NCBI GenBank assembly: GCA_947381255.1
Contig: CANCUC010000048.1
Coordinates: forward strand, 1-6,589
Direction: 5' to 3'
From: Actinomycetota bacterium
GTDB lineage: Bacteria; Actinomycetota; Actinomycetes; Nanopelagicales; Nanopelagicaceae
DNA: 6,589 bases
Part shown: positions 1-6,188 of the stretch, piece by piece
How the letters are laid out: every line of letters begins with the position of its first letter
Position numbering within the stretch: the first letter of the stretch is position 1
Notes under the pieces: model-generated
Seen by the model: only the letters and a program-made list of their open reading frames with translations
What the model was told of the DNA's origin: nothing
Database searches by the model: none
Translations under genes and position numbers: made by a program

Positions 1-257
<257 letters not shown>

Positions 258-364
258 ATTTTTTAAAAATCGCGTTCACTGTGTGGTTCCCGAGTTACGG
301 TCGGGAACTAAAAACTACATAAAGTAGACCTATGTAAATAGGATGTTCTGCCAACTCGAAAGAG
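258..364 (+). other. 23S-5S transcribed spacer with short hairpins
   Basis: The spacer holds no tRNA gene and no ORF. It can form a row of perfect short hairpins. The first has stem GTTCCCGA (286-293) with TCGGGAAC (301-308), extendable by a G-T and a T-A pair. The second is a weak CTAC/GTAG (315-318/324-327). The third is CCTAT-GTAA-ATAGG (329-342). The last is AACTC-GAAA-GAGTT (353-366), ending at the 5' boundary of 5S. The last two have GNRA-type loops (GTAA, GAAA). Such structures are plausible substrates for processing of the precursor rRNA; that role is inferred. Confidence 0.6.
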
Positions 365-482
365 TTTCGGCGGCCATAGCGAGAGGGAAACGCCCGGTCC
401 CATTCCGAACCCGGAAGCTAAGCCTCTCAGCGTCGATGGTACTGCAAGGGGGACCTTGTGGGAGAGTAGATCGCCGCCGGAC
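365..482 (+). rRNA. rrf: 5S ribosomal RNA
   Basis: This is a complete 5S rRNA of about 117 nt. The terminal helix I is visible: TTCGGCGGC near 366-374 pairs with GCCGCCGGA at 473-481, with one G-U pair. The highly conserved core GGTCCCATTCCGAACCCGGA lies at 396-415, followed by AGCTAAGCC (416-424), the hallmark of loops B and C. The sequence reads like other actinobacterial 5S genes. It lies downstream of 23S in the same operon. The ends are set by helix I and are accurate to one or two bases. Confidence 0.96.
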
Positions 483-491
483 ATCATTTAT

Positions 492-537
492 AAAGCGCCT
501 GAACTTTGATTAACGTCAAAGAGCAGGCGCTTTTTTT
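492..537 (+). terminator. Rho-independent terminator of the rRNA operon
   Basis: A 10-bp GC-rich stem, AAAGCGCCTG (492-501) with CAGGCGCTTT (524-533), is continued after a 2x2 internal loop by a 6-bp stem, CTTTGA (504-509) with TCAAAG (516-521), capped by a 6-nt loop. A run of seven T residues (531-537) and further A/T bases follow. This is a textbook intrinsic terminator directly after 5S, so it ends the rRNA transcript and separates it from the protein-coding unit that begins about 100 bases later. Confidence 0.93.
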
Positions 538-602
538 ATTTATCAACAGTAATTTTTCTTGCACAACCGTTTCTTGGTCTTCATCTTATTAATTCTCCGA
601 AC

Positions 603-641
603 AGTTAACTTCGCTTACGACATCACATGTGAGGAAGTTAA
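603..641 (+). promoter_or_regulatory. Leader of the ssb-like gene with palindromes and a possible hairpin over the RBS
   Basis: The 104 bases between the terminator and the first ATG hold an 8-bp palindrome, AGTTAACT (603-610), and a perfect 10-bp palindrome, TCACATGTGA (623-632). In addition TTAACTTC (605-612) is exactly complementary to GAAGTTAA (634-641), which would form an 8-bp stem with a 21-nt loop. The Shine-Dalgarno sequence GAGGAAG (631-637) overlaps both the second palindrome and the 3' arm of this stem. An operator or RNA control element is possible but unproven. A promoter must lie nearby, yet I find no convincing -35/-10 pair; TTGCAC at 559-564 has no good partner. Confidence 0.35.
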
Positions 642-986
642 ATGAAAGTAATTGAGAAAGATGTAGCCGTACTGCGCAATCCTAGGAATGAAGTTTTTCT
701 CGAAGGACGTGTTAGCAGTCTGCCTGTAGAACATGAACTTCCCAGTGGAGATTTCGTTGTGGAGTTTCGAATCGTCATTGATCGCTCTGTAAGTCGTGGG
801 CCCAAGCGTGAGGTTGATACTTTAGATATCGCTGCATGGAGCGCGCGTTCTCGAAAGAGGGCTCTCTCGCTAAAAGTTGATGATTGGGTCTCAATTGAAG
901 GCGCTGTGCGCCGAAGATTTTGGAAGGCTCCAACAGGACTTGCGAGTCGTTGGCAGGTAGAAGCGAGCCAATTACGCAGGTTATAG
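642..986 (+). CDS. Single-stranded DNA-binding protein-like, OB fold only
   Basis: The 114-residue protein matches the bacterial SSB OB fold almost end to end. It has NEVFLEGRVSS (16-26), EFRIVIDR (41-48), DTLDIAAWSARSRKRA (59-74), DDWVSIEGAVRRRFW (80-94) and a final strand SRWQVEASQLRRL (102-114). The pattern of a hydrophobic strand, a W-x-x-x-A segment and a 'V.IEG.. R' strand is typical of the family. Classical SSB proteins are about 160-180 residues with a disordered linker and an acidic DDDIPF-type tail. Both are absent here, and the protein ends in basic and hydrophobic residues. It resembles a short SSB-like family common in actinobacteria rather than the replicative Ssb. The ATG follows GAGGAAG at good spacing. 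It is the first gene of the apparent operon, 13 nt before the next. Binding of single-stranded DNA is inferred from the fold. Confidence 0.85.
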   Translation: MKVIEKDVAVLRNPRNEVFLEGRVSSLPVEHELPSGDFVVEFRIVIDRSVSRGPKREVDTLDIAAWSARSRKRALSLKVDDWVSIEGAVRRRFWKAPTGLASRWQVEASQLRRL

Positions 987-999
987 GTACCTTTATGCC

Positions 1000-1161
1000 A
1001 TGGAACAGAACACCAACCCAGTTACACCAGGCGATGGACTCGAAGAGCTAAGAGAGCAGATTGCACTCGTTCAAGTACTAGATCTGGACCAACATAGCCA
1101 GGCTTATGAGCAGATCCATATCAAACTTGAAGAGGCGTTGCGATCGATTGATGGCAAATAG
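1000..1161 (+). CDS. Conserved small actinobacterial protein (53 aa) upstream of tlyA
   Basis: A short ORF starting MEQNTNPVTPGDGLEELREQ and ending LEEALRSIDGK fills the gap between the ssb-like gene and tlyA. It has a flexible, proline- and glycine-containing start (residues 1-13), then an acidic, mostly helical remainder with the core LDQHSQAYEQIHIKLEEAL (29-47). That core resembles the 'EHV..Y..VH..L..AL' pattern I recall from very small actinobacterial proteins found just before tlyA. In M. tuberculosis a protein of similar size (Rv1693) sits at this spot. It has no signal peptide, membrane segment or cysteine. The stop lies 6 nt before tlyA and the start 13 nt after the ssb-like gene. 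The Shine-Dalgarno signal is weak (AGG at 985-987). An ATG at 995 is out of frame and meets a stop after 18 codons. Function is unknown. Confidence 0.8.
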   Translation: MEQNTNPVTPGDGLEELREQIALVQVLDLDQHSQAYEQIHIKLEEALRSIDGK

Positions 1162-1167
1162 GGTTTT

Positions 1168-1956
1168 ATGAAGACTCGTCTCGATGCTGAATTGGTGCGA
1201 AGAGGTTTAGCGCGCTCTCGTGATCATGCGGCAGATCTCATTGAATCGCGAACGGTGTTAGTTGGCGGTATTCCAGCTAGTAAACCCGCCTCTCAAGTGG
1301 ATGCAGAGACATCGATAGTTATTCAAGGTGATCGCGATGATTTTGTTTCGCGCGGCGGACATAAATTAGCAGGAGCGCTTGATCACTTTGCGGAGATTGA
1401 CGTTGCCGGGAAGCGTGCATTGGATGCGGGTGCTTCGACTGGCGGATTTACTGATGTGCTTTTGAAACGCAATGTGCGAGATGTTGTTGCAGTCGATGTC
1501 GGCTATGGTCAGATGGCGTGGGAGCTTCGTCAAGATCCGCGTGTCATTATTTTGGATCGCACTAATGTCCGTCATTTAACGTTAGATCAAGTGGGCGAGG
1601 CTGCTGAGATTGTGGTCGCCGATCTCTCCTTCATCTCATTGACTTTGGTTCTGCCCGCACTCGTGAGCGTCTCAACGCCCGGTGCCGATTTTCTTGTGAT
1701 GGTAAAGCCGCAATTTGAAGTTGGTCGGGAGCGTTTAGGCGCAGGCGGAGTTGTTCGAGATCCAGAGTTACGTCGGAGCGCCGTGCAGGAGGTTGCTGAC
1801 AGTGCGTACGATATGGGTCTTGGGTGCAAAGGAGTCGTTGCAAGTTCGCTTCCTGGACCCGCAGGAAACGTTGAGTATTTCCTCTGGCTAAAGAGGGGAA
1901 GTGCTGAACTTTCCGCCGCGGATTTAGATGCAGCAATAGCTGATGGCCCACAATAA
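1168..1956 (+). CDS. tlyA: TlyA, 16S/23S rRNA (cytidine-2'-O)-methyltransferase
   Basis: TlyA uses S-adenosylmethionine to 2'-O-methylate C1409 of 16S rRNA and C1920 of 23S rRNA at the subunit interface. In mycobacteria loss of this methylation gives capreomycin resistance. The 262-residue protein has an N-terminal S4 RNA-binding domain (about 1-56, RLDAELVRRGLARSRDHAA), a short linker (DDFV, 57-60) and an FtsJ-like methyltransferase domain. The SAM-binding motif LDAGASTGGFTD is at 85-96. The K-D-K-E catalytic set is visible as K66 (SRGGHKL), D152 (VADLSF), K180 (VKPQFE) and E236 (GNVEYF), the same order and near-identical spacing as in the M. tuberculosis enzyme. The full S4 domain and length fit the longer TlyA type that modifies both subunits. 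The start ATG has only a weak AGGG four bases upstream, which overlaps the previous gene's stop. Confidence 0.97.
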   Translation: MKTRLDAELVRRGLARSRDHAADLIESRTVLVGGIPASKPASQVDAETSIVIQGDRDDFVSRGGHKLAGALDHFAEIDVAGKRALDAGASTGGFTDVLLKRNVRDVVAVDVGYGQMAWELRQDPRVIILDRTNVRHLTLDQVGEAAEIVVADLSFISLTLVLPALVSVSTPGADFLVMVKPQFEVGRERLGAGGVVRDPELRRSAVQEVADSAYDMGLGCKGVVASSLPGPAGNVEYFLWLKRGSAELSAADLDAAIADGPQ

Positions 1957-1976
1957 TTTCGATGAACGGGGGAGTG

Positions 1977-2825
1977 ATGATTAAGAGCGCTCTTCTCGTC
2001 GTTCACCCAACTCGTCCTGAAGCTCTAGATTTTGCAAAAGAATTGATAGCAGAATTTTCTAGCGTCGGAATCGGTGTCCTGACAAATTACCCGGGTGGAG
2101 TAACCGGATCAGCAGAGCTCAACGAAGAGAGCGATTTTGAAATTGCAATCGTGTTGGGCGGCGATGGAACCATTTTGCGCGCTGCCGAACTTGTATTAGG
2201 CAAAGATATTCCGATACTCGGCATCAACCTAGGAAATGTAGGGTTTTTAGCAGAGATAACTCGTCCGTCAGCTGCAATTCTCGTCGCCGCGGTTGCCCAG
2301 GGTAATTTCCGTGGTGAACCGCGCTTGCTCTTGCAGCATGAAGTTTTGAGAGATGGAATCTCGATTGCAAATGGCTGGGCGCTCAATGAATTTACCATTG
2401 AGAGAAGTCATGCTCAGATGGCAGAGCTCTTTGTTCAAATTGATGACCGTCCACTCTCTAGATGGGGTTGCGATGGAGTCATTTGCGCGACTCCAACTGG
2501 TTCAACTGCGTATGCATTTTCGGCAGGTGGTCCGGTTCTCTGGCCTGAAGTCGAAGCAATTGTGGTACTTCCACTTGCAGCGCATGCCCTCTTCTCGCGT
2601 CCGATGGTTATCTCACCAAATTCCTCCGTCGTGATTGATATCGAATCTCCTGAAGCGATGATCTCCGCTGATGGAATGCGTAAAACTCCCGTGCTCTACG
2701 GAGATCGCATCGTAATTCGCAGATCACCGATGATGGTTGAAATTATTCATATCGAGTCAGCCGTTTTCACTGATCGACTTGTGGCAAAATTCAAACTCCC
2801 CATTGAAGGCTGGCGCGGTGAGTGA
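1977..2825 (+). CDS. nadK: NAD kinase (ATP/polyphosphate-dependent)
   Basis: NAD kinase phosphorylates NAD+ to NADP+, the only known route to NADP in the cytoplasm. Residues are numbered from the ATG at 1977, giving 282 residues. The phosphate-binding motif GGDGT is at 61-65, followed by LGINLGNVGFLAE (81-93). The NAD-binding NE motif is ALNEFTIER (135-143), and the glycine-rich CDGVICATPTGSTAYAFSAG is at 165-184, with ADG at 231-233. The C terminus FTDRLVAKFKLPIEGWRGE closely follows the actinobacterial enzyme. An in-frame ATG at 1962 would add five residues but has no Shine-Dalgarno sequence. The ATG at 1977 follows GGGGGAG (1968-1974) and gives the usual start, MIKSALLVVHPTR, so it is preferred, although the spacing is short. 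The gene follows tlyA by 20 nt and overlaps recN by 8 nt. Confidence 0.96.
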   Translation: MIKSALLVVHPTRPEALDFAKELIAEFSSVGIGVLTNYPGGVTGSAELNEESDFEIAIVLGGDGTILRAAELVLGKDIPILGINLGNVGFLAEITRPSAAILVAAVAQGNFRGEPRLLLQHEVLRDGISIANGWALNEFTIERSHAQMAELFVQIDDRPLSRWGCDGVICATPTGSTAYAFSAGGPVLWPEVEAIVVLPLAAHALFSRPMVISPNSSVVIDIESPEAMISADGMRKTPVLYGDRIVIRRSPMMVEIIHIESAVFTDRLVAKFKLPIEGWRGE

Positions 2826-4533
2826 AGAGTTCTGCGGTTTAGAAGAGATCACAATCCGCAATCTCGGAGTGATTGAATCTGCCTCAATTGAATTACAGCC
2901 GGGGCTCAATGTTTTAACTGGTGAGACTGGTGCGGGTAAGACCATGGTCTTAACGGCGCTCTCTCTCATCCTTGGTGGAAAATCAGATGTTGAAAAAGTT
3001 CGCACCGGATCAGATCGCATGGTGGTATCTGGAAGGTTTGCCCTTCCGGAAGCTTTAGCTCTCGAATTAGAGGAGAGCGGTTCTGAGATTGAAGATGGTT
3101 CTCTGCTCATCACGCGTACCGTAACGGCAGATGGAAAATCGCGAATTCAACTCGGGGGAGCTCCAGTTACAGCAGGGCGCGTGAACGAACTTGCATCAGA
3201 ACTCGTAGAAGTTCATGCTCAGTCCTCAACAAATCGCTTAACAAAGCCGGCATTTATCCGGGAGGCGATCGATGCCTTTGGCAAACATCAGGATTTGCTC
3301 GCCTCGTATCAACGACGATTTGCTGAGCATCAGGAGCTTTCATCTCGAGTAGAACAGCTTCGCCGAGATCAGAAGAATCGCGAATCAGAAATTGTACGCA
3401 TCTCTGAATTTATGAAGGCTTTTAGCGCGGTCACTCCCGAGAGCGGGGAGATTTCATCCATCGAAAATGAACTCGTACGACTCAATAGCGTTGACGAACT
3501 TCAGCAGGCTGTCTCACTCTCCCTCAATACTCTTGATACAGATGACTACTCCGTAACTTCCGCGCTCGTTAACTCCAAGAGAGCCTTGGATCATGTAGCA
3601 GGTAAAGATGCGACGCTAGATAAGTTAGCCCAAGAATTAGGCGATGCCTTATATAACTACCAGGAAACTCTTGGTGGGCTGCACCGCTATCTTTCGGCAC
3701 TCGACGCTGATCCATCGCGTTTGGAGTATTTGCAAGAGCGCAAAGCCGCTATTAATTCTTTGATAAAAAAGTTTGGAGAAGGTAGCGATCGTTCCCAAGC
3801 ATTTGAGGAGTTGATTACCCGCGCTGAAGCAAGTGCTGCACGAATTCAAGATTTAGAGGGCGGAGATGCTCGTATTCAAGATTTGGAGAGAGAGCTCGCT
3901 ACCTTATTTAAGGAACTCTCGGCCGATGCCGCCAAGTTGAGTCTTGCGCGCCGCACGACAGCGGAAACGATGCAAGAGAAGATTACAGAAGAGGTGCACT
4001 CTTTAGCGATGCCACATTCGGCAATCATTGTTGATGTTCAATCCAAAGAGGCGCAATCAATTTCCGATCTATCGGTTCATGGCGCAGATGAAATTCAAAT
4101 TCTTTTCACTAGCCATGAAGGTGCAGCGCCAGGTGCTATAACGAAGGTTGCAAGTGGTGGAGAGCTTTCACGCGTAATGCTGGCCATCGAAGTAGTTTTG
4201 GCTTCAGTTAATCGCGTGAGTACATACATCTTTGACGAAGTAGATTCAGGCGTAGGTGGTAAAGCTGCAGTAGAAGTGGGACGTCGCCTCAAACTTCTCG
4301 CGCAGGAGGCGCAAGTGGTTGTCGTTACGCATTTGGCGCAAGTGGCTGTCTGGGCAGATCATCACTTAGTTGTACGAAAGAATGAAAGCGGCTTAGTGAG
4401 CGTCTCAGATGTAATCGCCCTCACAGAATCAGAGCGCAGTGTGGAGATAGCCCGAATGCTCTCTGGGCAAGAAGATTCGGCTACCGCCCGCGAACACGCC
4501 CGCGAGCTGCTCGGGATGGTCAAGGAAGCGTGA
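2818..4533 (+). CDS. recN: DNA repair protein RecN
   Basis: RecN is an SMC-like ATPase that acts at DNA double-strand breaks and supports RecA-dependent repair. The 571-residue protein starts with an ABC half containing Walker A GETGAGKT (35-42). It continues through VHAQSSTNRL (132-141) into a coiled-coil middle region (about 160-390). It closes with the ABC signature VASGGELSR (444-452), Walker B YIFDEVDSG (470-478) and the H-loop VVVVTHLAQ (500-508). All ATPase motifs are intact and the length is normal. The open frame extends upstream to an ATG at 2737, but those 27 residues lie inside nadK and are not RecN-like. The GTG at 2818 puts the first beta strand (LEEITIRNLGVIESA) where the family has it. 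Translation is probably coupled to nadK through the 8-nt overlap GTGAGTGA. Two stops in a row (TGA TAA) end the gene. Confidence 0.96.
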   Translation: MSEEFCGLEEITIRNLGVIESASIELQPGLNVLTGETGAGKTMVLTALSLILGGKSDVEKVRTGSDRMVVSGRFALPEALALELEESGSEIEDGSLLITRTVTADGKSRIQLGGAPVTAGRVNELASELVEVHAQSSTNRLTKPAFIREAIDAFGKHQDLLASYQRRFAEHQELSSRVEQLRRDQKNRESEIVRISEFMKAFSAVTPESGEISSIENELVRLNSVDELQQAVSLSLNTLDTDDYSVTSALVNSKRALDHVAGKDATLDKLAQELGDALYNYQETLGGLHRYLSALDADPSRLEYLQERKAAINSLIKKFGEGSDRSQAFEELITRAEASAARIQDLEGGDARIQDLERELATLFKELSADAAKLSLARRTTAETMQEKITEEVHSLAMPHSAIIVDVQSKEAQSISDLSVHGADEIQILFTSHEGAAPGAITKVASGGELSRVMLAIEVVLASVNRVSTYIFDEVDSGVGGKAAVEVGRRLKLLAQEAQVVVVTHLAQVAVWADHHLVVRKNESGLVSVSDVIALTESERSVEIARMLSGQEDSATAREHARELLGMVKEA

Positions 4534-4547
4534 TAAGTTAGTGTCCC

Positions 4548-6188
4548 ATGACCAGTACTCATGTGACTAAACATTTATTCGTAACTGGCGGGGTCGCCTC
4601 AAGTCTTGGAAAAGGGTTAACAGCCTCTAGTTTGGGTCGCCTGCTCTCATCACGCGGATTGCGCGTAACGATGCAGAAGCTAGATCCCTATATCAATGTC
4701 GATCCAGGCACAATGAATCCCTTTCAGCATGGCGAAGTTTTCGTGACCGATGATGGTGCTGAGACCGATTTGGATGTGGGCCATTACGAGAGATTTCTCA
4801 ACCGCAACCTTGCCGGCTTTGCCAATGTAACTACTGGGCAGGTTTATTCCAATGTAATTGCGAGAGAACGTCGCGGGGATTACTTGGGAGATACCGTTCA
4901 AGTGATCCCACATATTACAAATGAGATCAAAGAGCGCATTCGCGCGATGGCGGGACCAGAAGTAGATATCGTCATCACTGAAGTTGGTGGAACAGTTGGA
5001 GATATTGAATCTCTTCCATTTCTAGAAGCTGCTCGTCAGATTCGCCAGGATGTTGGTCGCGAGAACGTTTTCTACCTCCATGTATCGCTCGTTCCTTACA
5101 TTGGACCATCGGGGGAGCTGAAGACTAAGCCGACCCAACATAGCGTTGCTGCTCTTCGTTCCATCGGTATCGCACCTGATGCCATTGTGATTCGCTCAGA
5201 TCGCGAGATCCCAGATTCTGTGAAGCGCAAGATTTCTGCCATGTGTGACGTTGATTTGGAAGCGGTTGTTGCCGCTGTTGATGCACCAAGCATTTACGAT
5301 ATTCCAAAGGTGCTCTACTCGGAGGGCTTGGATGGATATGTAGTTCGCCGCCTTGGTCTTAATGGCACCGACGTCGTCTGGGGCGAATGGGATGAATTAC
5401 TTGAGAAAGTTCATCATCCGGCTCATGAAGTAAGCGTTGCGCTAGTTGGAAAGTATGTAGATCTTCCAGATGCATATCTCTCGGTGACTGAAGCTTTGCG
5501 CTCTGGTGGCTTTGCAAATAACGCGCGAGTAAATATTAAATGGGTTCCAAGTGATGAGTGCGAGAGCGATGAGGGCGCCGAGAAGCATTTAGCTGGCGTG
5601 GACGCAATATGTGTTCCTGGTGGATTTGGTGTCCGAGGTATCAACGGAAAAGTTGGCGCGCTTAAATATGCTCGCGAACACGGAATTCCCGCGCTCGGTC
5701 TCTGCCTAGGTCTGCAATGTATGGTGATTGAAGCCGCTAGAAATCTTGCAGGATTAACTCTGGCGAACTCGGCGGAGTTCGATGAGCACACCCCAGATCC
5801 TGTTATCTCAACGATGGCAAGCCAGGAAGATATCGTGGCAGGTATGGGAGATATGGGCGGAACAATGCGCCTTGGTCTCTACCCAGCAGATCTTGCTGCA
5901 GGATCATTAGTTGAGAAGTTGTATGGATCTTCACGTATCAACGAGAGACATCGCCACCGCTATGAAGTAAACAATTCATATCGTGAAGTGATTTCTCAAA
6001 CAGGGTTAGTTTTCTCCGGACAATCTCCTGATGGACATCTCGTTGAATTCGTGGAACTTCCTGAAGCTATTCATCCTTTCTATGTTGGTACTCAGGCGCA
6101 CCCAGAATTCCTCTCTCGTCCAACACAATCACATCCACTATTCGCGGGCTTGATAGCGGCTGCGATTAAGGGAAATGACGCTCGCTAA
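4548..6188 (+). CDS. pyrG: CTP synthase (glutamine hydrolysing)
   Basis: CTP synthase converts UTP, ATP and glutamine to CTP, the last step of pyrimidine nucleotide synthesis. The 546-residue protein has the N-terminal synthetase domain (about 1-270) with P-loop GGVASSLGKG (14-23), KLDPYINVDPGTMNPFQHGE (44-63), DDGAETDLDVGHYERF (68-83) and TEVGGTVGDIES (144-155). A class I glutamine amidotransferase domain (about 295-540) follows, with oxyanion loop PGGFG (357-361), nucleophile C386 in GLCLGLQ, and H518 and E520 in AHPEF. All expected catalytic residues are present. The start gives MTSTHVTKHLFVTGGVASS, which aligns with actinobacterial relatives; no good Shine-Dalgarno sequence lies before it. 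The gene begins 14 nt after recN and overlaps xerD by 14 nt. There is no room for the long attenuator leader found before pyrG in Bacillus. Confidence 0.98.
   Translation: MTSTHVTKHLFVTGGVASSLGKGLTASSLGRLLSSRGLRVTMQKLDPYINVDPGTMNPFQHGEVFVTDDGAETDLDVGHYERFLNRNLAGFANVTTGQVYSNVIARERRGDYLGDTVQVIPHITNEIKERIRAMAGPEVDIVITEVGGTVGDIESLPFLEAARQIRQDVGRENVFYLHVSLVPYIGPSGELKTKPTQHSVAALRSIGIAPDAIVIRSDREIPDSVKRKISAMCDVDLEAVVAAVDAPSIYDIPKVLYSEGLDGYVVRRLGLNGTDVVWGEWDELLEKVHHPAHEVSVALVGKYVDLPDAYLSVTEALRSGGFANNARVNIKWVPSDECESDEGAEKHLAGVDAICVPGGFGVRGINGKVGALKYAREHGIPALGLCLGLQCMVIEAARNLAGLTLANSAEFDEHTPDPVISTMASQEDIVAGMGDMGGTMRLGLYPADLAAGSLVEKLYGSSRINERHRHRYEVNNSYREVISQTGLVFSGQSPDGHLVEFVELPEAIHPFYVGTQAHPEFLSRPTQSHPLFAGLIAAAIKGNDAR

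Noticed and set aside
286..308. A TpsiC-arm-like GTTCC stretch suggesting a tRNA in the 23S-5S spacer
   Set aside because: No acceptor stem, anticodon arm or cloverleaf can be built around it; it is better explained as a simple hairpin.
559..590. TTGCAC with a downstream A/T-rich stretch as a sigma-70-type promoter
   Set aside because: Only a partial -35 match, and no acceptable -10 hexamer at 16-19 nt spacing.
598..613. Possible LexA (SOS) box, CGAAC...CTTCG, before the ssb-like gene
   Set aside because: The actinobacterial box is close to TCGAAC-N4-GTTCGA. Here the half-sites have the wrong spacing and the second half reads AACTTC.
1962..1976. Earlier ATG for nadK
   Set aside because: It has no ribosome binding site and adds MNGGV, translated from the purine-rich stretch that itself looks like the Shine-Dalgarno sequence for the ATG at 1977.
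2353..2634. 93-codon open frame on the + strand within nadK
   Set aside because: It lies wholly within nadK in another frame, and its translation is low-complexity and unlike any known protein.
5423..5791. 122-codon open frame on the - strand opposite pyrG
   Set aside because: It is antisense to the conserved amidotransferase domain, and its Ser/Pro/Arg-rich translation is typical of a shadow frame. The same holds for the other minus-strand frames opposite tlyA, nadK and recN.
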